Assembly: GCF_045209745.1 (NCBI RefSeq)
Contig: NZ_CP109273.1
Coordinates: 744,001-808,000 of the forward strand
Source of the DNA: Micromonospora sp045209745
GTDB lineage: Bacteria; Actinomycetota; Actinomycetes; Mycobacteriales; Micromonosporaceae
Length of the DNA stretch: 64,000 nt
Reading direction: 5' to 3'
Below are positions 33,702 through 41,247 of the stretch, one piece after another. The notes beneath the pieces were generated by a model. That model saw nothing but the letters and a program-made list of their open reading frames with translations. It ran no database searches and was not told where the DNA came from. Each line of letters begins with the position of its first letter. Within the stretch, counting starts at the first letter, position 1. Made by a program: the position numbers and the translations under genes.

Positions 33702-36473
33702 TCAGCGGCGTCGAATGGCGTCGAGCTGTTCGAGGTCGGCGCGGATCGAGTCGGCGTCGGCATCGCCGAGCTCGTCGAGGATCGTCAGGGCTCGGCACCA
33801 CGCGGCACGGGTGGCACCGAGGTCGGCGAGGGCCCGGTGGCTGCCGCCGAGATTGACGTACGTGCTCGCTTCGGCGTACCGGTCGTTGACCTGCGTGAAG
33901 AGTTCGAGTGCGCGCTCGTAGCAGGCAATCGCTCGCCGGTCGTCTCCGAGCTGGTGATGGGCATGGCCGAGGCTGTCCCACGTATCGGCCTGCCCTTGGA
34001 CGTCGTCCACCTTCTGCAACATTCTCAGCGCCTCGCCGCACGACTCCAGGGCACGGTGGTAGTTGCCGAGCAGCGCTTCCTGCCAACCGACCGCGTTGAG
34101 GGTGTACCCCTGCCCCGCCTGGTTTCCAGTCCGCCGGAACAGGGTCAGTGCCCGCCGGGAATGGTGGAGTGCCTGGTGCTGCTGCCCCCGTCGCTCCGCC
34201 AGCTGACCAAGGTTCAGGCAGGTGTGTGCCCGCCCGGCGTCGTCGCCGACGTCAGTGAACAGGTCGAGCGCGCGCCGCAGGTGGTCGTCGGCCTCGTCGT
34301 ACCGGCGGAGCCGGGAGCAGGCGAGACCGAGACTGCGGTGCGCGTGTGCCTGCCCCGCCTGATCCCCGATGTAGGACGCGGCGGCCAGAGCGATGCGTTG
34401 CGTGCCGAGCCAGTCCTGCCAGTGCCCTTGCCGGTGCAGGAAGCCGGCCATGGTCCAGGCGAGCCGCCAGGCGTGTCCCTCGAACCCGGACCGGGCCGCA
34501 AGCGGCACCGCGGCGAGCAGGACGGGGACCTCGGCGGCGAACCACGCCGTGGCGGCCGACCGGCTCTTGGGGCTTTCCGGCGTCACGCCCGCCGGCGGTG
34601 TCGAGAGGCTGATCTCGCTGAAGTGCGGGTGCAGTGCGAGATCAGCGGCGTGTGCGGTGTGCAAGCAGTGGTCGAGCAGCCGGTGGACTGCGTCACGACG
34701 GTCGGCCGGTGACTCAGCCTCGGCGGCGAGGCTGGCGGCGTACGCGCGCAGCAGGTCGTGGAACGCGTAGCGCCCGTACGTGTGCTCGGTGAAGAGGTTC
34801 GCCCGGGTCAACTCGGCAAGCAGAGGATTGATCGTTTGCCGGGTGACGCCGGCCAGGCTGGCCACGGCCGGGGCGGAGACGTCCGGGCCGGGATGCAGGC
34901 TCAACAGCCGGAACAGCCGGGCCGCAGGTGGGCTGAGCGTCCGGCACGACCAGGAGAAGACCGCCCGGACGTCGGTGGCCTCGTCGCCTCCGTGGAAGGC
35001 GTCCAGATCGCCCAGCTCACCGGCGACCGCGGCCAGCGAGAAGTGCCGGTTGGTGGCGGCTCTGGCCGCGACGATGGCCAGGGCGATGGGCAGCCGCGCG
35101 CACCGGTCGGCGATTTCGTCGGCGGCGACGGGCTCGGCGGCGACCTGGCGCGCCCCGAGCCGGCGGACCAGCATGTCGCGGGCTTCGCCAGGGCTCAGCA
35201 GATCGAGGATCACCGGTTGGGCGCTTTCGGTGACGACCAGCGGGATGAGCGGGTCCCGGCTGGTGACGATCGCGAGGCAGTCGGGTGAGCCGGGCAGCAG
35301 CGGCCGGACCTGTTCTGCGTCGCGCGCGTTGTCCAACACCACCAGCAGACGCTTGCCAGCCACCGCCGTGCGGTACAGGCTCACCATCATGTCCGGTTCG
35401 CTCGGCATCCGTGCCGCCGGAACGCCGAGCGCCTCCAGGAACCCGTGCAGCACGCGTGCCGGTTCGGTCGGTGTGGCCGCCGGGTCGAAGCCGCGCAGGT
35501 TGACGTAGAGCTGCCCGTCGGGGAAGCGCCCGGCTGCGCGGTGCGCCCAATGCACGGCAAGCGCGGTCTTGCCGACGCCCGCGGTTCCGGATACCACCAC
35601 GGCGCCGCCCCGGTCGACGAGCGCGTCCAGGGCGACGAGCTCCGCGTCGCGCCCGGTAAACGTCGGTACGGGGGGAGGCAGCTGCGCCGCCACCAGCACC
35701 TGTGGCGCCGCGACCGGTGCGGGTGCGGCGATCGCGGCGTCCTGGCGCAGGATGGCGCTCTCCAGATCCCGTAGCCGCGGACTCGGGTCGATGCCGAGGT
35801 TTTCACGGAGGGCGTCGCGCAGCCGCCGGTACGTGGCGACCGCTTCGCCCTGTCGGCCGTCGCGGTACAGGGCAAGCATCAGATGCGCGTGCAGTTGCTC
35901 GTCGAAGGGGTGCTGCCGGACGAGCCGTTCCAACCCGGGGACGAGCCGAGTGTGCTCGCCGACGGACAGCCGGGACTCGGCGAGCGCTCGTTCGGCCTCC
36001 AACCGCAGGCGTGCCAGGTGCTCCGCCTGCTCCTCAAGCCAGGAAGATCCGGCCACGTCGGCCAGCGGCGGTCCACGCCACAGTGCCACCGCAGCCGTCA
36101 GGTGGGCCACCTGCTCAGTCCGGTCCGCCGACCGCCGGGCCAGGTCGAGGAGGCGCTCGGCGGCCTGCACATCCGTGGACTCCGGCCCGGTGTCGAGCAC
36201 ATAGCCGGGCCGGCGCGCCACGATCGATCCGGGTTCGCCGAGCACCCCGCGTAGATAGGAGACGTGGCGCTGCAGCGTGTTCGCCGCGGTGGCCGGTGGA
36301 CGCTCGCCCCAGACCACATCGATAAGCCGGTCGACGCTCACGACCCGGCCCGCGTGCAGCGCCAACGTCGCCAGTACCGCCTTGCGGCGCAACCCGTTCA
36401 CCGCCTGCGGACTGCCGGCAACAACCACCTCCACCGGTCCGAGCAGCCTGACGTGCACGCCCGTGGCAGCCAT
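33702..36473 (-). CDS. AfsR/SARP-family transcriptional regulator with NB-ARC and TPR domains
   Basis: This is a regulator of about 923 residues. The N-terminus is an OmpR-type winged helix (VHVRLLGPVEVVV ... RRKAVLATLALHAGRVVSVDRLIDVVWG). A BTAD domain follows (QAAERLLDLARR ... RDALRENLGIDPSPRLRDLE). An NB-ARC ATPase has GTAGVGKTALAVHW (Walker A) and LLVVLDNARDAEQVRPLLPG. The C-terminal 300 residues are TPR repeats (RRYDEADDHLRRALDLFTDV and similar). Such proteins activate secondary-metabolite or secretion genes on ATP binding. The ATG at 36473 is chosen, with a GTG three codons upstream. No biosynthetic cluster adjoins it. Confidence 0.92.
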   Translation of the reverse strand: MAATGVHVRLLGPVEVVVAGSPQAVNGLRRKAVLATLALHAGRVVSVDRLIDVVWGERPPATAANTLQRHVSYLRGVLGEPGSIVARRPGYVLDTGPESTDVQAAERLLDLARRSADRTEQVAHLTAAVALWRGPPLADVAGSSWLEEQAEHLARLRLEAERALAESRLSVGEHTRLVPGLERLVRQHPFDEQLHAHLMLALYRDGRQGEAVATYRRLRDALRENLGIDPSPRLRDLESAILRQDAAIAAPAPVAAPQVLVAAQLPPPVPTFTGRDAELVALDALVDRGGAVVVSGTAGVGKTALAVHWAHRAAGRFPDGQLYVNLRGFDPAATPTEPARVLHGFLEALGVPAARMPSEPDMMVSLYRTAVAGKRLLVVLDNARDAEQVRPLLPGSPDCLAIVTSRDPLIPLVVTESAQPVILDLLSPGEARDMLVRRLGARQVAAEPVAADEIADRCARLPIALAIVAARAATNRHFSLAAVAGELGDLDAFHGGDEATDVRAVFSWSCRTLSPPAARLFRLLSLHPGPDVSAPAVASLAGVTRQTINPLLAELTRANLFTEHTYGRYAFHDLLRAYAASLAAEAESPADRRDAVHRLLDHCLHTAHAADLALHPHFSEISLSTPPAGVTPESPKSRSAATAWFAAEVPVLLAAVPLAARSGFEGHAWRLAWTMAGFLHRQGHWQDWLGTQRIALAAASYIGDQAGQAHAHRSLGLACSRLRRYDEADDHLRRALDLFTDVGDDAGRAHTCLNLGQLAERRGQQHQALHHSRRALTLFRRTGNQAGQGYTLNAVGWQEALLGNYHRALESCGEALRMLQKVDDVQGQADTWDSLGHAHHQLGDDRRAIACYERALELFTQVNDRYAEASTYVNLGGSHRALADLGATRAAWCRALTILDELGDADADSIRADLEQLDAIRRR

Positions 36474-36564
36474 CGAAATCACCGAATCAGGCTAACCTCC
36501 CGAGCCCAGCAAACTCGATCTATTCGTCGCGCAATGGACACGATCCACGGCCAGGCCGGGTGGC

Positions 36565-36690
36565 GTGCGCGGCGAGTTCGTCCGGGCGCTGGCGGCTGCG
36601 GGCCGGCACGGCGAGGCGGCACAGGCGTATCGACGCTACGTGGACGCGATGTCCTCCATCGGCGTACCAGCCCAGGGGCGACGCAAACTG
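36565..36690 (+). pseudogene. BTAD-domain fragment
   Basis: The plus strand reads GEFVRALAAAGRHGEAAQAY and RRYVDAMSSIGVPA, which matches the end of a bacterial transcriptional activator domain. There is no DNA-binding or ATPase part on either side. It lies back to back with the intact SARP gene and is probably what remains of a second regulator. The rest of 36483-36815 shows no gene. Confidence 0.5.
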
Positions 36691-36815
36691 TGCGGCCCAC
36701 TGAGCCGTGAAGGCGATGGTGGGGTGGGCGGGTCTACAGCACCTCTGCCCCTTCAGCCTTGGTGATGAGGAAGTTGATACCTGGCCTTCAGGCCGGGTGG
36801 CGGCGCCACACCAGG

Positions 36816-36995
36816 TCAGTGAGGCAGCTTGATGCCGCTGATGAAAGCCTCCCAGGCGACCGGCTCGAAGCTCAGCATCCCGGTGTTGGGTGCCTTGGAG
36901 TCGCGGACGTCGACCTGAGCGTCCCGGTCGCGCACCTCCACGCACTGGCCGTTGTTGCCGGAACGGCTCGACTTACGCCAGGCGTTACGTTCCAT
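36816..36995 (-). CDS. DUF397 domain protein
   Basis: This is a 59-residue protein: MERNAWRKSSRSGNNGQCVE and VRDSKAPNTGMLSFEPVAWE are the DUF397 signature. The ATG at 36995 lies within the end of the upstream XRE gene (11-base overlap), so it is translationally coupled. It is probably the small partner of that regulator, as in the 6.0-7.1 kb pair. Confidence 0.88.
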   Translation of the reverse strand: MERNAWRKSSRSGNNGQCVEVRDRDAQVDVRDSKAPNTGMLSFEPVAWEAFISGIKLPH

Positions 36996-37815
36996 GCGCG
37001 CTCAGCTCCTTGATGAACTTGATTGACTCGGCGGGCGACCGCGCCAGCGTCTTTAGATTGTCGTACGCCGCCGACAGCCGCGCCAGGTCGCGGCTCGACT
37101 CAAGAAACAGCTCGCCAGCCAGGGTTTCGATGTAGCCCAGTGGCGGCTCGTCCTGCTCGAAGCTGAGTAGGGCGAATCCGCTGCTAATCGCCAGGTGAGC
37201 GCCGGCTTCGAAGCGCAGCACCTGGACCGTCACGTTCGGCAGCCGGCTCAGCGTGACCAGGTGGTCGAGCTGCTCACGCAGGACATCGGAGCCGCCGACC
37301 TCGGTGCGCAGTGATGCCTCGGAGAGGATGGCGTGCATCCGCAGCGGAGTCGGTTGCCGGCGTAGCACTTCCTGCCGGGTCATCCGGGCGGCAACCCGCT
37401 GGTCGATGGTTTCCGGGTCGGTCTCCCGGCCGATGACGTTGACCTCGCGGGCGTAGCTCTCGGTCTGCAGTAGACCGGGCACGAGCATCGGCTCGAAGTT
37501 CTTGAGTTCCACGGCCTCGGTCTCGTACGCGATGTAGGTGGCGTACTTGCCACCGAGACGCTGCCACCAGCCGTCCTCACGCAGACCGCGCGCCTGATCG
37601 AGCAGCGAGGTCCCGGGCTCCTCGTCAATCTTGACGCCGTACGCGACCAGCAACTCCATGACGTCACCGACACGAGGTCTGATCTCGCCCGACTCGATCC
37701 GACTAATTCGAGATGGCGAGCAGGCGACGATTTCCGCCGCCCCCTCACCGGTCAGTCCCTTCGCTTCGCGGAGCTTGCGTAGCTCCCGACCCAGTCGCCG
37801 GGAGCGCGGTGTCAC
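36985..37815 (-). CDS. XRE-family regulator with DUF5753 domain
   Basis: This is a regulator of about 276 residues. The helix-turn-helix is LGRELRKLREAKGLTGEGAAEI and SRISRIESGEIRPRVGDV. The DUF5753 domain is marked by FEPMLVPGLLQTESYAREV, VAARMTRQEVLRR, EASLRTEVGG and the C-terminal GYIETLAGELFLESSRD. The GTG at 37815 (TPRSRR) has no ribosome-binding site, so it may be leaderless. The upstream frame to 38004 is not protein-like. The overlapping DUF397 gene completes the module. Confidence 0.85.
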   Translation of the reverse strand: MTPRSRRLGRELRKLREAKGLTGEGAAEIVACSPSRISRIESGEIRPRVGDVMELLVAYGVKIDEEPGTSLLDQARGLREDGWWQRLGGKYATYIAYETEAVELKNFEPMLVPGLLQTESYAREVNVIGRETDPETIDQRVAARMTRQEVLRRQPTPLRMHAILSEASLRTEVGGSDVLREQLDHLVTLSRLPNVTVQVLRFEAGAHLAISSGFALLSFEQDEPPLGYIETLAGELFLESSRDLARLSAAYDNLKTLARSPAESIKFIKELSAHGT

Positions 37816-37934
37816 GGGCGTAAATCTGATGACTGTCAGCCACGGAGCACCACCAGAGTGTGCGTGGCCGGCCAAGAGTCGCGCCAGCGCGGCAACCTCC
37901 CGGCCTCCGGCGTCGTCAGAAAGCGAGCGTGCGC

Positions 37935-38081
37935 ATGGTTTCCGAAGTCGTGTCGATCGTGTTCGGCGGCCTGGTGCCGGGGTTCCTGTTCGGACTCCTC
38001 GCATTCCGGGTCAAGTCGCGGTGGTGCCCGCGCTGCGGGGAGTCCACCGATGCCATCCAGCCGTCGCCGGAGCGGGAGTGA
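37935..38081 (+). CDS. Small membrane protein with CxxC motif
   Basis: This is a 48-residue protein: one membrane span (VVSIVFGGLVPGFLFGLLAF) and a short tail with WCPRCGES. The stop overlaps the ATG of the following regulator gene (TGATG), which supports real translation and an operon. The function is unknown. Confidence 0.5.
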   Translation: MVSEVVSIVFGGLVPGFLFGLLAFRVKSRWCPRCGESTDAIQPSPERE

Positions 38082-39331
38082 TGACCAGGCCCGGCCGCCT
38101 CAACGGCAACGAGCCGCCAATCGGACGGCGGATGGCGGAACTGCGGGCACGCCGGGGAATGAGTCAGCAGGTCTTCGCCGACCGGATCCGCAAGTCGAAG
38201 AGCTGGGTGGACAAGGTCGAGCGAGGGGTGCGCACCCTCGACCGACTCTCGGTGATCGAGACGGTCGCCGCAGCCCTCGGCGTCGCCCCGGACGTCCTGC
38301 TCGCGGGCAAGGCCCCGCGCGAGCCGGTCGCCGACACCGGCGGCGACGTGGAACGACTCCGCGCGGCGCTGGCCCGCTACGACATACCCGGCTCCGGCAA
38401 CGACAGCCGGCCAGCGCCGTCGTTGGCCCAGCTCGACGCCCAGGCGGGGTACGCATGGACGGCGTACCGCAACGGTCACCACCCCCAGGTGCTGCGACTG
38501 CTGCCCGACCTGCTCGGCGACAGTCGCCAGCTCTGCCACACGCAGTCGGGAGACACCGCCAACCTATTGGTGCGGGTGTACCGGCTCGCCGCCCAGGTGC
38601 TGGTCAAGCTCGGCGAGGCCGACCTCGCCTGGCTGGCCGCCGATCGGGCGATGAGCGCCGCCTCCGGTGACCCCTGGCGTGCCGGCCTTGCGGCGATCTC
38701 TCTCGCGCAGGCGCTGCGAGCCCTGCAGCGAGGCCGGTTGGCGATGACGGCCGCTGTCAACGCCGTACACCAGCTGGACCTGGCACCGTCCCACGTCCGC
38801 CGGTCAGGCGGACCGGGCGTAACGGGGACCCTGTTGATTGAAGCGGCGCTCGCCGCCGCCGTCAGCGCAGACGCCAGCGCTGCGGGCGAACTCACCAAGC
38901 GCGCGGCTCGCCTCGCCGACGGCGAGCATCACCACGACTGCGACGGCATTGGATTCGGTCCCGTACCGGTCGACCTCGCCCGCGTCCTGATCGCGACGTG
39001 GTCTGGCGACCACCAACTGGCCGTGACCACCCACCGACGAGCCGCCAGCGGTAACGCCTGGCACCTGCTCCCCGCCGAACACCGGGCGGCCCACCTGATC
39101 GACATCACTCACGCCTATCTGGACCTCGGCGACGCCCGCGCCGCCGGCCGGGCGCTGGTCGCCGCCGACCGCATCGCCCCTTCGGAGACTCGAATCCGCC
39201 CCGTTGCCCGGGCAGCGCTGACCGCTGTGCTCCGCGCCGGACCCGGTGCGGCCGACGTGACCCGCCTGACCGCCACCATTGGACTTACCCGAGATGAGCT
39301 TTCGCACAACCGACGCCCAACGACCGGGTGA
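38081..39331 (+). CDS. XRE-family regulator with TPR-like C-terminus
   Basis: This is a 416-residue protein. The N-terminal helix-turn-helix (IGRRMAELRARRGMSQQVFADRI and SWVDKVERGVRTLDRL) is followed by helical repeats, for example LVRVYRLAAQVLVKLGEADLAWLAADRA, WRAGLAAISLAQALRAL and AHLIDITHAYLDLGDARAAG. The layout resembles actinobacterial HTH-TPR regulators that respond to peptides or stress. The ATG follows GCGGGAG and overlaps the stop of the small membrane-protein gene. It is divergent from the XRE/DUF397 pair. Confidence 0.82.
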   Translation: MTRPGRLNGNEPPIGRRMAELRARRGMSQQVFADRIRKSKSWVDKVERGVRTLDRLSVIETVAAALGVAPDVLLAGKAPREPVADTGGDVERLRAALARYDIPGSGNDSRPAPSLAQLDAQAGYAWTAYRNGHHPQVLRLLPDLLGDSRQLCHTQSGDTANLLVRVYRLAAQVLVKLGEADLAWLAADRAMSAASGDPWRAGLAAISLAQALRALQRGRLAMTAAVNAVHQLDLAPSHVRRSGGPGVTGTLLIEAALAAAVSADASAAGELTKRAARLADGEHHHDCDGIGFGPVPVDLARVLIATWSGDHQLAVTTHRRAASGNAWHLLPAEHRAAHLIDITHAYLDLGDARAAGRALVAADRIAPSETRIRPVARAALTAVLRAGPGAADVTRLTATIGLTRDELSHNRRPTTG

Positions 39332-39838
39332 GCGGACATCCGGGGCCGCGTCGTCGGAGGCGGCTCGCAGGGGCCGCCCGATCGTAGGGAGGTCGCGAGC
39401 GGGCGGGTTCGTTGCGGACTAGATGCGGACCGTCCGCAGCTAGCAGGCAGACTTCTGGACGAAGGTCTCGCGTTCCCCGGTACCCGGATCGTCGGCCCAC
39501 TGCCACAGGCTCACCTCCCCCCGCCATCTGCGCTGAGTGTTCAACTCGAGGCTTGCTTTGGCATCCTTCATCCTCAGAACTAGCTGGCCGTCCGCTGCCA
39601 AGTCGCCCGGGCGCAGCTGGCCGCTACCGGAAACCGTGTCCGTAGATCCGTTTGCTGTTGGCGCTGGCGGTTGGTGACGGCCGGCTCGCACGAAACGTCT
39701 CGGCAGGCGTCCGGTTGCCACGGGTGGGACGGGCCGAGGAGGTGTTCCTGACGCACGTCCAGGTGGGCGAACTCGCAGCGGCGGCAGAGCCGCACGGGCT
39801 GATCGAGCCGATCGCGGCGCAGATCGCCGGCCGCGGCA
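39332..39838. other. Gap with a possible small gene fragment
   Basis: No gene is well supported. On the minus strand, 39440 to about 39640 reads protein-like (GSGQLRPGDLAADGQLVLRM; WRGEVSLWQWADDPGTGE) with no ribosome-binding site or clear start, so it may be a fragment. A 19-bp motif (TTGCGGACTAGATGCGGAC, 39412-39430) recurs with one difference at 39983-40001. Confidence 0.35.
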
Positions 39839-39880
39839 CGTGGTGGGGCGGGCGGGACTCGAACCCGCGACCGAGGGATT
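39839..39880. repeat. Partial tRNA copy, distal attachment site
   Basis: It matches tRNA positions from the encoded CCA through the T arm and variable loop to the anticodon arm. The sequence after 39885 no longer matches tRNA and there is no 5' half, so this copy is not a gene. Confidence 0.85.
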
Positions 39881-40096
39881 GTGAGATCACAATGCCGAGG
39901 TCAGCCGACCTGTGCCGACGGTGGCTGATCAGCGCGAACGCTTCGCGGCATCTCGCACGATCGTGGGGTGTTCGTCAGCGTCTTGCGGACTGGATGCGGA
40001 CTGCGCCTGGCGTTCGCTGCCCACCCGCCCGGGTGCGAGTACGCGGCTTGCCGGCGCCGGGGAGCCGGCTCCCCGGTCGCGTGCGAGCATCGGCAT

Positions 40097-40399
40097 ATGG
40101 CTTCACCTGCCGAGAAGGCGCGCCGTAAGCAACTGCGCGATGCGTACAAGAACGCGGAGCGCGAGGTCTGCACGTCACTCATGCCGATCGACCGTGACCG
40201 GCTCACCGCTCTGGTGGACTTCGTGGATGGTCACGTAGCAGCCGAGGGCTGTGATCACACCCGGCGATTCAGTGAGCGGTGGGCGCGCGAGCAGGGAATC
40301 GATTGGGAGTTCCTTCGCCGGGGCCTCGATGAGTTCGGCGGTTTCTGTGACTGCGAGGTCGTCATGAACTGCGACTCACACGCGGTCTTCGGCTGCTGA
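40097..40399 (+). CDS. DUF2695 domain protein
   Basis: This is a 100-residue protein. It begins with a charged helix (PAEKARRKQLRDAYKNAERE) and contains a core with CDHTRRFSERWAREQGIDWE and GGFCDCEVVMNCDS, the DUF2695 signature with its cysteines and histidine. The family is small and uncharacterised. It lies inside the tRNA-flanked scar. Confidence 0.72.
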   Translation: MASPAEKARRKQLRDAYKNAEREVCTSLMPIDRDRLTALVDFVDGHVAAEGCDHTRRFSERWAREQGIDWEFLRRGLDEFGGFCDCEVVMNCDSHAVFGC

Positions 40400-40548
40400 G
40401 TCTCGTGGCTACTGGCCCATTGATGGCCCGCGTGACCGTCAGCTCCATAGGGTCGGCAGTTAATCGAGTCTGTCCACATGCTGCCCCTACCCAGCATCGG
40501 TGGCGAAACTCCGTAGCCAGCACCGGCCTTGATCGGGAAACTGCCGGG

Positions 40549-41151
40549 ATGGAACCGACACAGACGGCGCTCATCGTGCCGATACCCGAGGCCGAGGAGG
40601 CGGTAGGTCGGTTTCGGGAATCTCTCGACCCGGCCGCCTCATGGGGCGTGCCGGCGCACGTGACCGTCCTCTACCCGTTTCTGCCTCCGCAGCAGATCAA
40701 CGACGAGGCCCTGACCGTGCTGCGCAAGACCATTGCCGGCATACCGCGGTTCGACGTTGCGCTGACTCACATCGGCTGGTTCGGCGAGACGGTCGTATGG
40801 CTTGCACCGCAGCCAGACCGTCCGTTCCGGAATCTCACTGCGGCGGTGTGGCAGCGGTTTCCCGAAACCCCCCCATATGCCGGGGCACACACCGAGGTGG
40901 TGCCGCACCTGACCATCGGTCAGGACGCCCCCAAACCCACCCTGAGCCACGCCGCGGAAACCGTCTCCGCGCAGCTGCCGATCAACGCGGCCGTCGGCAT
41001 GGTTCGCCTCATCGCCGGAACACCAGGCCTAAGCCCTTGGCGCACCGTCTGCGAGTTCCCACTGGGGGCGGATCTCCTCGCCAGCATGGCTGACCAGGGG
41101 AATTGCGTGGTGGGGCGGGCGGGACTCGAACCCGCGACCGAGGGATTATGA
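40549..41151 (+). CDS. 2'-5' RNA ligase / cyclic phosphodiesterase family protein
   Basis: This is a 200-residue 2H phosphoesterase. Two catalytic H-x-T motifs are visible: PAHVTVLYPF (about residues 40-49) and VPHLTIGQ (about 121-128). Such enzymes act on 2'-5' or cyclic phosphates in RNA. The last 14 residues or so (VVGRAGLEPATEGL) are read from the antisense of the tRNA gene, so the natural end was probably lost at the recombination junction. The frame still closes and the catalytic core is complete. Confidence 0.8.
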   Translation: MEPTQTALIVPIPEAEEAVGRFRESLDPAASWGVPAHVTVLYPFLPPQQINDEALTVLRKTIAGIPRFDVALTHIGWFGETVVWLAPQPDRPFRNLTAAVWQRFPETPPYAGAHTEVVPHLTIGQDAPKPTLSHAAETVSAQLPINAAVGMVRLIAGTPGLSPWRTVCEFPLGADLLASMADQGNCVVGRAGLEPATEGL

Positions 41152-41184
41152 GTCCCCTGCTCTAACCGGCTGAGCTACCGCCCC
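41108..41184 (-). tRNA. tRNA-Met (anticodon CAT; tRNA-Ile2 possible)
   Basis: The minus strand folds as a full cloverleaf: acceptor GGGGCGG/CCGCCCC, D arm AGCTCAGCCGGTTAGAGC, anticodon loop CTCATAA with anticodon CAT, T arm GCGGGTTCGAGTCCCGC and an encoded CCA. A CAT anticodon can be elongator Met or, if lysidine-modified, Ile; the sequence alone does not decide. Its 3' half is repeated at 39839. Confidence 0.9.
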
Positions 41185-41247
41185 TGACACCGCGCCGGAT
41201 CTTATCCCGCCCGGTGGATCACAGGCCAGCAGCGATCCGGCCCCACC

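Larger units (their letters stand above)
39839..41147. mobile_element. Integration scar at a tRNA(CAT) gene
   Basis: A 42-bp sequence at 39839-39880 is repeated exactly at 41106-41147, where it is the 3' half of an intact tRNA gene, from the CCA end to the anticodon loop. The next five positions differ at one base only. This is the att arrangement left by a tyrosine-integrase element inserted at the 3' end of a tRNA. The 1.27 kb between carries a DUF2695 gene and a 2'-5' RNA ligase gene but no integrase, so it is a relic or a satellite. GC content looks lower than in its surroundings. Confidence 0.7.

Noticed and set aside
33702..36473. Cluster-situated activator of a biosynthetic gene cluster
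   Set aside because: No polyketide, peptide or terpene biosynthetic genes adjoin it; the ebo operon is 19 kb away and has no visible link.
39839..39880. A second tRNA gene
   Set aside because: Only the 3' half is present; the D arm, 5' acceptor strand and a paired anticodon stem are missing.
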